Part shown: in pieces, positions 1-11,537 of the stretch
Layout: each line of letters starts with the position of its first letter
Numbering within the stretch: position 1 is the stretch's first letter
Assembly: GCF_003086295.3 (NCBI RefSeq)
Contig: NC_092050.1
Coordinates: forward strand, 157,672,699 to 157,736,698
DNA: 64,000 bases
Direction of reading: 5' to 3'
From: Arachis hypogaea
Taxonomy: Eukaryota > Streptophyta > Magnoliopsida > Fabales > Fabaceae
The notes under the pieces: model-generated
What the model was told of the DNA's origin: nothing
Seen by the model: the letters and a program-made list of their open reading frames with translations, nothing else
The model's database searches: none
Made by a program: the position numbers and the translations under genes

Positions 1-314
1 TATAACTACAGAAGCGCATGAATTAGATCAATCACAAACTATTAAAATCACAGCAAAGCCAATGATGGAATCAGCATTGGTTGGTAGAAAGTACATTAAT
101 CAACAAGTAACAAGCTTCACAATGTTCTACTAAATAGAACTCGTTCTCCCTTTTCCAAGAAAGAAATAAAAATATGGGTAAACTACATTAACCTCTTGTA
201 AAGTTAGGCAATACTACATGCACTGCCCTTGATTTGTCATGCCTATACTAGTTTACCGGAGGGCAAGTTAGTGTCATCTTCTTAGGGAAGCCTTTTCCCA
301 TTAAATGACATCGG

Positions 315-490
315 CTACATGGACCAAAGACGTCACTACGTCGTGTCCATGCATTGGAAGGTGACGAAGTTTTGCGTTAGTTGTAGCAGGCCTAACACAA
401 TTCTACATAGATCCAAAGATGTCATTGCGTAGTGGCCATGCATTGAGCAAGTTAATGTCATGTTTTACAAAACAAAAGGGACTAAGTGTT
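315..490. repeat. Two-copy diverged tandem duplication (~88 bp unit)
   Basis: Two units start at 315 (ctacatggaccaaag) and 403 (ctacatagatccaaag). Both continue with a GTC(A)CT.CGT..TG.CCATGCATTG core. A further shared GCAAGTTA.TGTCAT stretch occurs at 263 and 449, so the duplication may reach further left. The segment lies 3' of the last confirmed exon of the rhomboid gene, in its intron or downstream region. I do not recognise the family. Confidence 0.55.
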
Positions 491-613
491 TTATAACCTA
501 AATCTTAGGGAGATTAGTGTATATTTTTCCAATTAGAACGATGCTGTTGGTAATATCGCCTAAACCACTAAAAACAATAACATTACTAATAAGTATTTTA
601 GAAAGGAGCTCAC

Positions 614-2298
614 CCAACAATCAATAGAACAAGAGAGATAAGCCATAGAGCATATTGGTAAGCCTTGTATTTTGACTTGAAGCGAACACCAGAAGGAAGA
701 CGCTGCTGCTCTAGCCAACCGTATTGAGGACGAGGAAGAAAGATAAAGCCAAGGAGAAATCCTGTTAGGAATCCCCCAATGTGAGCAAAATTATCAACAT
801 GGGGCAAAATGCCAATGGCAAGATTGATGACAATAATGACCAAAAGTGAGAGTAATGCAGCAGCCTACAAAATGCAGAAGAAGAAGAAAAGTGAGTCAAA
901 TGAAAATTGAGCCTACTGTACTATAAACAGAATCAAGTATTGTTTCAAAACTAAGTCCTTTGAATGTAATTAACTCTTCAACTTAAAGAACTCCTAAGCA
1001 TAGAGAACAGATAAATAAGACTGGACCAATGTGATCACCTTGTTGGTATAAATAGTCCAGTTAGTAATAAGTTCCGAAAGCATTGCTCCTAGAAGTCCAA
1101 AAAGAGCACCAGAAGCACCAACAGAGATATTGTTTCTAATAAATAGAGACGAGAGCACACTCCCACCAAATCCAGACAACAGGTAAATGATTCCTATCCT
1201 CACTGCGAAATATAAATGAAAATGTTGGATATAGTCATCTATAGTGTTGATCTTGAATAACACAAACTAAAGTTCAATGGTTTTATCTATGTCTTTCTTT
1301 AGAAACATGATGATCAAAATAACCCCTTCGGGAAAAGGAAGCATACCAAACCCGAATTGTTGTTCGAGACGAATGCCGATAAAGACCAAGCTCAACATGT
1401 TTGCTGCCAAATGAACAACTCCGGCATGTAACCAAATGCAAGTGATAAGTCTCCATCCCTGATGATGATTAACAACACTATCCCATTGAAGGGCTCCCAT
1501 CTTAGTCAACCTTCAGAAATCAAAAGAAAACAAAGTAGTTTCAATCAATAAAAGTCCTTCAGGAACATGATTAGTTGATTACTAGACTACTCCACAACTA
1601 CTATTATCAGTAATTCAGATAACTGCAACTTATTATGCCATGGAAAATCCAATCCTCTTTGTTCAAGTTTTCACAAGAGGATTGAGCAGCAAAGGACAAC
1701 ATTCCATTATTTTGAAGACATTATTTTGGAAAACCTAATAAACTCTTAAACATAATGTTTACTTCAAAGCCAAAACACAACCAGAGGAACTTTTATCTAA
1801 ACTGAAATGCTAGACTATACTACCAAATTGAGATCATGAGATTAATACCAACATCAACAAAAACACAACAATTCCCAAAATAATAATAATAACAACAAAC
1901 AATGAGAAAGAACAAAGCATTGAAATTGAAGCAAAATTGAAGAGCAGTGATGAGAGTTGTTACGTTATGGAAGAAGGTCCAAACAATGGATTCTCAGAGA
2001 GAGGCTGAAAGGAGAATCTACCGAGAAATGTAGCCACACAATGACCCCGAACCCGAATACCAGAATTTTTGTTGGGACAATCATTGATGTACATAGCGAC
2101 AATGAAAACAACAGAATTGGCAAGAACAAACATAGGAACAAGCCAGGATGTCCAAGTGGTTTCTGAATGATAAAGATGAGAAGCAGTAGTAGAAGTAGTA
2201 GGAGCAGCATAGTAGTAATTCCTGTTGGAATTCCGTATCGGTGCCATGTTGTTCTTGTTAGCCCCACCAGCTTCTAGATCTCTGTAACTCCCAGACAT
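614..2298 (-). CDS. Rhomboid-like serine protease (RBL family), 4 exons, C-terminal exon unresolved
   Basis: Exons on the minus strand: 2298-1964, 1510-1347, 1202-1039 and 864-614. All have GT-AG borders and the phases fit, giving 304 residues before the last donor (GG|GTGAGC). The start [12 protein letters not shown] is typical of plant secretory-pathway rhomboids. Exon 2 has the [12 protein letters not shown] segment (conserved His and Asn of the oxyanion region). Exon 3 has the nucleophile motif GASG (Ser197). Exon 4 has DNFAHIGG with the catalytic His249, followed by a long C-terminal part. Several hydrophobic segments fit a polytopic Golgi or endomembrane protease that cleaves transmembrane substrates. 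Relatives such as AtRBL1 to 3 end in a Cys-rich tail with a WCHxxxCxPTS-like motif. I could not find it between 1 and 613, so the final exon is probably beyond the left edge. The alternative is a short exon at 567-498, which would end the protein differently. Catalytic residues are intact; the exact paralogue is unclear. Confidence 0.88.
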
Positions 2299-2850
2299 GT
2301 TAAAGTTGTTGTCTTTCAGTTCTCATTTGGAGAGAGGAAGCGGAAGCAGAGGTAGATTAGATTTGGAGGAAGAGGGGGAGTTACTGTTTACTAGTTAAGT
2401 TTGTAACTTGCACACCATTAACTATTAACCAAGTAATTAAAATCAAACCTTCTAAGAAACGTGTGTTCGTGTGCTGTGCCCCACTCCCATTAATCAAAAA
2501 CATGAGTTTCAGATTTCTAATTATTTTTCTTATAAAATATCATATCTAGTATTATAAAACTTATTATATATTTTTCTGTTTTCTACTCATTTTTCTTTGT
2601 TCAAAATTTTCAAACTAATAATGAAGTATTGAACCATCTCAAGCTATTATTTTCTAATCTATAATTCTAGTTTATTAACATTACAAAATATATAATTAGT
2701 TGTATTTAAATATATAATTAGTTAAAATATAATACTTCAATTGTATTTAAAAAGGAAGATCCTAAGATTTCTATTTTAGACATAAAGTTCAATGTCCTAT
2801 CTCATTTTAATTCTTGTTCTAGACAGAGGCTTAGATGACTAATTTTTTAG
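2299..2850. other. Upstream region of the rhomboid gene
   Basis: AT-rich sequence 5' of the minus-strand start at 2298. The first about 90 bases hold a CT-rich leader-like stretch when read on the minus strand. I see no clear TATA box and no coding frame. Confidence 0.4.
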
Positions 2851-3365
2851 AGATAATACTTAATTTGGTCCTGAACTTATATACGAGTTTTAATTTAGTT
2901 TCTGAGGTTTCAATTGCCTCTATTTAGTCTCCAAAATTTATAAACGTATCTCATATTAGTCCCTGAGACTATTTTTAGTATAAAAACATTAATAGAACGT
3001 TGTTGTAGACTATCACATGTCACGTTAAAACTTGTAAAATGATGCAGTTTTGGTTTTGACATTTAAATAGCTCAAAAACGGCATCGTATTACTTATTTTG
3101 TTAGGTAAAATTTTAATAAACACCATTTAGAATATTGTTTTTAGGTTATTTAAGTGCCAAAACCAAAACGACATCATTTTACAAAATTTAGTGTGGCATC
3201 CAGCTGTCACGACAGTATTCTGTTAATATTTGTACGTTGAAAATTATTTCAAGAACTAACATGATTTATGTTCACAAAGTTTGGGGACTAAATAGAAGCA
3301 ATTGAAACTTCATGAACTAAATTAAGACTCGCATAAAAATTTAGGGACCAAATTAAATATTATCT
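2851..3365. mobile_element. Long inverted-repeat element (MULE-like MITE)
   Basis: The ends AGATAATACTTAATTTGGTC (2851) and its complement at 3346-3365 begin two arms of roughly 200 bp. Each arm carries repeated TTTAGT/GGTCC-type blocks (TTTAATTTAG, CAATTGC.TCTATTTAGTC). The middle holds a shorter inverted pair around AAACGGCATCGT and ACGACATCATTTT. The flanks (attttttag and gaattttga) do not give a clean 9-bp duplication, so this is an older copy or the ends are slightly misplaced. No coding capacity. Confidence 0.6.
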
Positions 3366-3570
3366 GAATTTTGAACGACAGTGAATTATTTACGAGGATT
3401 TGTGGTGTTTACCAAGGAGTCTTTGTCTTTGTTGGTCATCATAGTGACGTGGCAAATGGTGATTGGGTTCAAGTTTGGAGGGTTTGTTGAATGGAACAAC
3501 GTCAACAGAGATTGTAATGTGTTTTACTTTCCGGGAAAGCTACATTGTTTGTTATTCTAATCAAAGTATA

Positions 3571-3585
3571 AACTCCTTTTACTCT
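3571..3585. repeat. Target-site duplication, left copy of the LINE
   Basis: AACTCCTTTTACTCT, 15 bp, identical to 8680-8694 directly after the poly(A) tail of the LINE. This defines the element limits and its 5' truncation point. Confidence 0.93.
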
Positions 3586-4529
3586 CTAGAACAGAAATTA
3601 AACTTCAAATATGGAACATGCCAGAGCATTGTAAGACAACAACTTTAGGAAGAAAAATCGCTGCTAGGGTGGGAGAAGTCATGGAATGCAATGTATTCTC
3701 AGCGGGTCCAGGAAAAGGAAACTTTCTTAAAGCATCAGTCATGATAAGGATAGAGGATCCACTGAAAGAAGGCTTAAACATGGGGAGTAAGCGAGATGGT
3801 TTAACAAAGGTGGAGTTCAAATATGAAAGGCTGCCCACATTTTGCTACTTTTGTGGCAGGATCGGACATGATGTAGCAAACTGTGAGATAGCAGAAGCAG
3901 AAGAAGAGCACACCAGTAGTTCAAAAAAAGGGCTGGGAGCCTGGCTAAGAGCAGATATAATAGGCAATAAGGTGGAGCAATCAGCAGAACAAGAGAAGCC
4001 AACTAAAACGGGAGACAAAGAAACTGAGAAAGGAACGCAACAAGGAAAGGGAGAGGTGTTAGAAAAAATGGCAAAGCTAACTATGAAGGAAAAGAGCCAG
4101 CAATTCATAGAATACAAGGAAGGAAGCAAAGTCTCAAACAGGGAGAAAGCACCACATCAAACAGCAGATGTTGAAACCATTATCATCGAAGAGACGAACG
4201 GAGAGGCTACAGATCAGGGGGAAGAAGACAAAGAAAAAGGAAAGAAAGTAGATAAGGAACTAAAAGAACAGAAGAAGGACAAAGATAAAATAGAGGACGA
4301 GGAGGAATCTCAACTTCAGAAAAATCAAAAGAAATGGAAGAGGATGGCAAGAGAAGCTCCACTAAGAATAACATGCCAGAAAACTAAAGAGCCAGAACAA
4401 AATAAAAAGAGGAAAGAAGAAGACACAGAAATGGAGGACAGGGAGATGGGAGGCAGCAGCAAACGCTACCAAGCAAGGAGCAAAAATACACAGGCAGAGG
4501 CTGCAGGGCAGCCCTGCCAAATCCCATGA
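3586..4529 (+). pseudogene. LINE ORF1 (nucleic-acid binding, zinc knuckle), N-terminus missing
   Basis: The frame is open from the left duplication (reading TEIKLQIWNMPEHCKT before and across the first ATG at 3618), so the gene is cut in its conserved N-terminal (DUF4283-like) region rather than starting at 3618. A CCHC knuckle CYFCGRIGHDVANC follows the GLTKVEFKYERLP segment. After it comes a long charged, Lys/Glu-rich tail to the stop at 4527-4529. ORF1 proteins of plant L1 elements bind the element RNA. The stop overlaps the ORF2 start as ATGA (4526-4529), consistent with termination-reinitiation. Without its 5' end this copy should not make a full ORF1 protein. Confidence 0.9.
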
Positions 4530-7500
4530 AGATAATTAGTTGGAACTGCCGTGGGCTTGGGAACCCATGGGCAGTGAGAGCTTTGAACAAGCTCTTGAAA
4601 CAGCAAGCTCCCAACCTCATATTCTTAATGGAGACGAGGAGAAAGATTGACGAATTAAATCGTATTAGGAATAGAGGAGGAATGGGAAACATTGCGGGGA
4701 TTGACTGTGAAGGGGAAGGAAGAAGTAGAGCGGGCGGCTTGGCGGTTATGTGGGATAGCTCTATTGTTTTGGAAGTATCATCAATGTCCTTGAACCATAT
4801 AGACATGAGGGTAAAAGCAGCAGAAGTTGGACAGCAGTGGAGGATTACGGGGTTCTATGGGAATCCGGATGCAGCCAACAAGAAAAAATCATGGGATCTC
4901 TTGAGCTCGCTTGGTCAATCTCAAAACATGCCGTGGTTGGTTTTTGGAGATTTTAACCAAATCCTGGAACAGAAAGAGAAGACAGGGGGACTGCCAGTTA
5001 CTTATAGCCAAATGAAAGGCTTTCAAGAGGTACTACAAATGAATCAGCTGCTAGACTTGGGGTTTGTGGGGCACTCTTTTACATGGACAAACAACCAACC
5101 AGGAGAAATGAACATTCAAGAGAGACTAGACAGGGCAGTTGCAACAATTGACTGGAAGGAAGCTTTTCCAGAGACAATTGTAAGACACTTGCAGAGGTAC
5201 AGATCAGATCATTGTCCTCTCTTAATAGATGTAACAGGTCAAGAGAACAAAAGAAGGAGGAATAGGCCAAATATCTTCAGATTTGAAGAAATGTGGCTTC
5301 AAAACCAAGAGTGTAAAGAAGTAATTTGCAAGAGCTGGTCGGGAAGTGCAGAACATTTGAAATGGAAGCTGGAAAATTGTGGAAGAAAGCTACAACAATG
5401 GGGAAAACATAATTTTGGACAACTACCAAAGAAGATCAAAGAGAAGCAGGATTCTATAGAACATCTCACAACCCTCCCGCAATCTGAATCGACCATCATG
5501 AGACTAAAAGAGACACAAAGGGAGTTAGACGATTTGTTGTACCAAGAAGAGATTAAGTGGGCACAAAGATCAAGAGCAACGTGGCTTAAAGCGGGGGACA
5601 AAAATACTAAATATTTTCATCAGAAAGCATCACAAAGGAACAAAAGAAACCGTATAGAGAGGATTACCGATGATGCAGGAATTCTTTTTGAAGATGAAGA
5701 GAAAATAGAGGAAATTATAGTGAACTTTTATGAGGATTTGTTCAAGACCGAAGGGACAATGGAGGAAGAACAAGTGGCTGCAGTAGTGGGAGGCAGAGTC
5801 TCGCAGGAGGCTTTTAATATTTTGGAGGAGGACTTCACACAAGAGGAAGTCAGAACAGCCTTAAAGCACATGCACCCAACTAAAGCCCCCGGACCGGATG
5901 GGATGCCGGCACTCTTCTACCAAAGAATGTGGGATATTGTGGGAGAGGAAACTTCCAAGTGGGTCCTTAACTGTCTAAATGGGGAAGGAGACTTTGAAGA
6001 GATGAACAACACCTTTTTGTGTCTAATCCCCAAAACAAAGACCCCAAAGCACACTAGAGAATATAGGCCGATATCTCTTTGCAATGTGATTTTCAAGCTA
6101 GCGACGAAGGTCATTGCAAACAGACTAAAGCAAATTCTTCCGGGGATTGTGGGAGAGTACCAAAGCGCCTTTACTCCAGGTAGATTAATTACGGACAATG
6201 GCTTGGTGGCTTTTGATATATTCCATTATATGAGGAAAAAGGTAAACGGAGCAAAGGGTTATGTGGGCATAAAGTTAGATATGGCAAAGGCTTATGATCG
6301 GATCGAATGGAGTTTTCTCTTGGCGGTTATCAAGTGTATGGGGTTCCCACAAAAGTGGGTGAAACTAATCCAAAAATGCATCAGGTCGGTGTCTTTCTCA
6401 GTACTTATCAATGGCAGTCCCTCCAAGAGTTTCAAACCTACTAGAGGCATAAGGCAAGGGGATCCCCTTTCTCCATACCTATTTTTATTGTGTGCGGAAG
6501 TGTTCTCAGGTCTCCTTATCAAGGCTCAGGAAAGACAAGCGATTCAAGGAATAAAGATAGCTAGGAATGCACCCGAAATATCACACCTTTTTTTTGCGGA
6601 TGACAGCATTCTCTTCATAAGAGCAACAGATCAAGACATCATTGAAGTGAAGGAAATTCTACAAACATACCAATTAGCTTCAGGCCAAAGGATCAATTTG
6701 GATAAATCGGAAATCTCTTTTAGCCGAAACGTGCCTCCTCTCAGACAGATGCTTATCCAAGATTGGTTACAGATTAAGGCAGTGGAGAACCATTCAAAGT
6801 ACTTGGGGATTCCAACTTTTGTTGGAAGATCTAAGAAACAAATCTTTGATTTTGTCCAAGATAGAGTTTGGAAGAAGCTGAAGGGATGGAAGGAGAATAG
6901 CCTTTCCAAGGTGGGGAAAGAAGTTCTTATAAAATCAGTCGCTCAAGCAATCCCCTCATACATTATGGGATGTTTCCAAATGCCCAAAAGTTTATGTCAA
7001 CACATAGAGAGCATGATCAGTAAATTCTACTGGGGGAGCAAAAATGGAGAAAGAAAAGTGCATTGGGTTAGATGGTCAAAATTAAGCTTGGCAAAGCAAG
7101 AAGGGGGGCTAGGTTTTAGAAGCTTTGAAGCTTTTAATCAAGCACTTTTGGCCAAACAAGGATGGAGATTGATTAAATTTCCTAATTCACTAGCACCAAG
7201 GACATTGAAAGCCAAATACTACAACAAAAAATCTTTTCTAAAGTCAGGTATAGGAAACATGCCAAGCTACACTTGGAGAAGTATTTGGAATGCTAAATGG
7301 GTTCTACATTTGGGAGGCTTGTGGAGGATCGGTAATGGCAGATCAATTAGTATAAAGGAAGACCCATGGCTTCCAAATCAAAACGGATTCAGAATTTGGA
7401 GTACCTGCTCAAGTTTTGATTCGGAAACCAGGGTGGAACAACTTATTGATCAGGAAACTATTCGATGGAGAGAGGACATTATCAGACAGAATTTCTATCA

Positions 7501-8650
7501 TTTCGAAGCAGAACAAATACTTAATATTCCTCTAGACCAAAACCAACAAGAAGACTGCTACTACTGAAAAAAATCAAAGAAGGGAGAATATGAGGTCAAG
7601 AAAGCTTACCACCTCATCCGCTCTCAGCCACAAAACCATGCTCAGTCCAGCAACCAGGAGCACCAGAACAGATTCCCTTGGAAACTTCTTTGGAACACAA
7701 AAGCACTGAACCGCACTCTTAATTTCACATGGAGACTGCTAACATCATCCCTGCCAACTAGAATCAACATTCAAAAAAGAGGTATCACAAGCACATCACT
7801 TTGTCCAAGATGTTGGAGAAAGGAAGAGACAGAAGAACACATATTCAAAGATTGTACCTGGACACAACGATTTTGGTTTGCTAGCCCTTTCAACCTCCGA
7901 ACAGAGAGAGCACAGAACCACCCAATTGGAGCTTGGATTGAAGAATTACTAAACCAAATCAGAAAGGGGGAAAGAGGTCTTTTTCTGGAATGCCTACATG
8001 CAATATGGTGGGGAAGAAACAAATTAATTTTTGAAGATAAGAAAATAGACATACAAGAATTAGTGAACAGAGCAACTCTTAGATACCAGGAATTCACAGT
8101 CATGTCAAGGCCGACAGAGAACTTCACAGCAGAGCCACCACCAGGGAGTCGTAGTTTAATGTGTTGGGTGCCGCCGGAGCCAAATCTCTTCAAATTGAAT
8201 GTGGATGCAGCAATTTCAAATGAAGGAGCGAATGGAGGAGGAGCTGTTATTAGGAATTCTGAAGGAGAAATTATGGTTGCAGCTACTTGGTTATTCTCAA
8301 CCACATCTACAATTGAAGCGGAAGCCACAGCTTGTCTTTTGGGCCTTAACTTAGCATTGGAGTGCTGTTTTTTTTATTTAGCCTTAGAAGGAGATAACGT
8401 TGACGTTATCAAAGCTTTAAAGGGGAATGACACTCACAGGAATTATTTTGGAACTTTAGTGTCAAACTGTAAAGAGGCTTTAGGTAAATTTAGATCTATT
8501 CACATTTCCCATGTAAAAAGGGAGGGAAATAAGGTAGCCCATGCTTTGGCCAAATTAGCTCTGACCCAACCAAATGTTATATGGTTGGAAGAAGCTCCTG
8601 AACATGTAACTAATTTGGCCCATTTAGATATTTTGAGTTCTTATGTTTGA
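4526..8650 (+). pseudogene. LINE ORF2 (endonuclease, reverse transcriptase, RNase H) with one in-frame stop
   Basis: One reading frame of 1375 codons, interrupted only by TGA at 7565-7567. The first 1013 residues hold an APE-type endonuclease (ISWNCRGLGNP at the start, FGDFNQ near 141, SDHCP near 228) and the reverse transcriptase (APGPDGMPALFY, KLDMAKAYDRIEW near 585, RQGDPLSPYLF, catalytic FADD near 690). Beyond the stop the same frame continues with a zf-RVT segment (SLCPRCWRKEETEEHIF) and an RNase H domain (LNVDAAIS, STIEAEATACLLGL, LEGDNVDVI, HVKREGNKVAHALAKLA) ending at 8650. Relatives usually have Trp at the stop position, so a single TGG to TGA change is likely (inference). The truncated product would keep endonuclease and polymerase but lose RNase H. 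Confidence 0.92.
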
Positions 8651-8679
8651 ATACAATTTTCTCCTTTCAAAAAAAAAAA

Positions 8680-8694
8680 AACTCCTTTTACTCT
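8680..8694. repeat. Target-site duplication, right copy of the LINE
   Basis: AACTCCTTTTACTCT, identical to 3571-3585. The first A may belong to the poly(A) tail. Confidence 0.93.
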
Positions 8695-9182
8695 AAAGCA
8701 AACAAGATTCGGTGTAAGAGGTCCAAATTCAAATCCATCTAAATTAAATTTTTTTAATTTAATTTAAACTAAAAATTAATTAAAATGATATTAATTTAGA
8801 TTTAATTAAAATTTATTTTTAATAAATTATATAAATTGAATTAAATTTAAAATTTATTTTTTAAAATTTATCTAATCTAGTTTAAATTATATAATTTAAT
8901 ATAATATTATTACGTTGTTATATTTAAAATTTTATTTATAATATATTCAATTTATTATATATTTTTATATTATTTATATATTATTATTATTTGGTGAATA
9001 TTGTATAAATTTAAAATAAAATTTATTTATATATTTATTTTAATTAATTTATAATTTTATTTATATTGTTATTATTGGTTTTTCAAGTATTTATTATTTA
9101 AAATTTGAAGTTGAGACTTTTTATATCTATTTAATTTTTTTATTTTATAAAATTACAAATACAATTTAATCCAAACTACTTA

Positions 9183-9553
9183 GTACTTGTTTGGGCGCCA
9201 TTATTTTGTTTAAAAAATATCTTTTTTAATGAAAAAAGATCTTTTTTTATTTTTTTTGCGTGTTTGACAAATTTCTAGTAGTAAAAGTAAAAGTATTAGG
9301 AAAAAACATCTTTTTTGAGAAGCTGTAATTTATATTTTTTTTAAAAGATTTTTTTTAAAAAAAAATATTTTTCATGTAATAAATAAACAAAAAAGTACTT
9401 TTAAATTGTTATACCCAAATATAATTAATAGATAAAAAGATCTTTTTGCATGAGATATCCAAACATAAAATTACTTTTACTTCTCTATAAGATATTTAAA
9501 AAAAAGATAACTCGAAAAAATATCTTTTATTAAAAGCTCACTCAAACAAGCAC
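9183..9553. mobile_element. Tourist/PIF-Harbinger-like MITE, copy 1
   Basis: 371 bp with terminal inverted repeats GTACTTGTTTGGGCG and CACTCAAACAAGCAC, flanked by TTA on both sides (9180-9182 and 9554-9556), the usual 3-bp target of this superfamily. The inside is A/T-rich with AAAAGATCTTTTT palindromes. It is the same family as 18262-18621, which lies in the opposite orientation. Non-coding. Confidence 0.8.
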
Positions 9554-10132
9554 TTATAATTGGATTGGATTAGATCAGATTCTCTACAAAAAATATCAAA
9601 TATAAACTACTTCTTAAGTAAAATTAGTATTTGAATCGAATGAATTTTTAAATCAAAATCAATCTAAATTGCACGAACACTCTTAATTATTGTTAAGATC
9701 GTCAAAATAGATCAAATTTATCGAATCAGATCATTTACTCGTTTAAATGAGCAGATTTTTGTATTTAAAATTAGATATCATTTAAATTTCAGTCTAAAAA
9801 ATGAGTCTGATTAATTTAAAAAATTATAGGTTAAAGGGATCAATCTACAAACTAAATGGATAGTTCGTTTATTTTTTTGTATTTAAAAAAATTTCAACGC
9901 ATCACTTATTAAATCCAAAATCCAATTCATACACACACAAAAAAAAACTATTTATTTAAAATTTTGACTCAAAAATAATCTTTTTTGTCAAAGTATTTTT
10001 ATAAATAAATAAACGAACCAATAAACGCGTACGCATGAGTGGGAAGTTTGTCATACGATACGTATGTGTGACCTACGCGTACGCGTGACAAGCATTACGG
10101 GAGTTACGTTAGTTTTTTCGTAGGGTCTAATA

Positions 10133-10263
10133 GAGGCATTTGGACGAAGGAACTGATCCGTCCAACTTTTTAAAACGTCAGAAATTTAAAAGTGTTTTTC
10201 AATTATCAGGGACGAAAATGTCTGCAAGAAAAAAAAAATCAGACATAAAAATGTCCTTTACTC
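10133..10263. repeat. Solo arm of the foldback family at 47305-47580
   Basis: It shares GGAACTGATCCGTCCAA, TTTTTCAATTATCAGGGACGA and AAAATGTCTGCA with the right arm of the 47305 element. The matching left arm is absent here, so it is a truncated copy. Confidence 0.5.
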
Positions 10264-11383
10264 TAATAATAATAAATAATCTAAAAAATTATAACCGATA
10301 AATAATGCAAATTTAAATAGGCCAATTTATAAGTTGGGTCTAAATGAATTAAGTTGGCCCATTTAACACCTCCAACTACCCTAACCAAATATATAGCAAA
10401 CAAAACTTGGATGATTCATACTTTCCATTATCATTGATATAAAAAAACCATATAATTCTTGTTATAAAATTTAACCACTTGAATTATTAATTAGTTTCTC
10501 TAATGATGTTTTGCTAAATTATGTGGATCAAGTTCTTCAAAGGGAAATACTATGAAACTTAAACTTCTGTCTTGCATCCAATAGCATGGTACCGTTGTAA
10601 TAATTTGCTTATGATGATGGTGGTGTACTTAGATTTTGGTCATAATCTAATTTCTAAAAATTAGTGTACTTTTTTTTTGTCATAATTGGATAACTTGTTA
10701 TTTTTTATCATATAAAGGTTGCAACATCTACATACAGTTCTAATTATAAATGATACAAATTAATTTAATACTTATGAAAATTTAGATTAATTCAGCAAAA
10801 TTAGCTAACATTATTACATATATACTACTCATTTTGTACGATTTTAAATAGATTTGGTTGATTTAAATAAATTACTTATTTGCTTTGAATTAGACATAAG
10901 TTTGAGTCCCATGAATTTACAAACTAAAGTAGAAAGAGCTTTATCTTTGCTGGACATTAATTATTAATTTGAGTTATAACCTTGAATTAAGAGGGTGAAT
11001 TAAAATTTTTAATGATTATTCACAGTGTGTTATTATTAGATTTTTTGGATATTATTAATTTAAATACAAGATAAGATTGCTGAATTTGTTCAAGGCCAGG
11101 TTATCATTAATTATTGAGATGTAAGGTGCATATTATTGTGAAGACTGAAGAGCATTCTTGGATCTCCTATGGGTATATTATTAGATGCATTATTCATTTG
11201 TAAAATATAATATTTTTCTATTGTAAAACATTATTTGTGAAATATAGTAAAGTGAAATAATATTTGAAAAAGTATATGTAGATAATGAAAATATTAAACA
11301 ATGTGAACAATTGATATATCGGATATTTATTTCACTAGGTGTGTGGATGGTTATTCTAATATTAAGATTTAGGTGAGTAATTT

Positions 11384-11537
11384 AGAGGTGTAGTATGTTT
11401 TGATTTGATTAGTGGTTGTTCATATTGTTCAAAAAAATTATTAATTACCTAACATTACCCAGGGGAGTGTTAGGGGAACAATAAAAATTTTGAACAACAT
11501 GAATAACCACCAATCACATGAAAATATACTACACTCT
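11384..11537. repeat. Long imperfect hairpin (snapback), arms ~75 bp
   Basis: AGAGGTGTAGTATGTTTTG at the left pairs with the complement of AAAATATACTACACTCT at the right. Pairing continues through TGGTTGTTCAT / ATGAATAACCACCA and TTGTTCAAAA / TTTTGAACAAC to a short loop near 11460. It is likely a foldback MITE. A partial direct copy of the arm core (ATTGTTCAAAAATCTTGTTGGTTACC) lies at about 11597-11622. Confidence 0.55.

Larger units (their letters stand above)
3586..8679 (+). mobile_element. 5'-truncated non-LTR retrotransposon (plant L1-type LINE)
   Basis: The element runs from inside ORF1 to a poly(A) tail (about 8669-8679) and has perfect 15-bp target duplications. It lacks the 5' UTR and the start of ORF1, the usual result of incomplete target-primed reverse transcription. 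Order: ORF1 remainder with CCHC knuckle, then ORF2 with endonuclease, reverse transcriptase, zf-RVT and RNase H. The only coding break I find is one TGA at 7565-7567. Intact frames, poly(A) and duplications indicate a fairly recent insertion. Confidence 0.95.

Noticed and set aside
1957..2267. Plus-strand and alternative-frame ORFs over rhomboid exon 1
   Set aside because: Shadows of the real exon, which alone continues across the splice sites into rhomboid motifs.
3463..3648. 61-codon ORF before the LINE
   Set aside because: It crosses the left target duplication into the LINE, so it is a chance frame.
7565..7567. Programmed readthrough or selenocysteine at the LINE TGA
   Set aside because: Plants lack selenocysteine insertion, and a single Trp-to-stop change explains it more simply.
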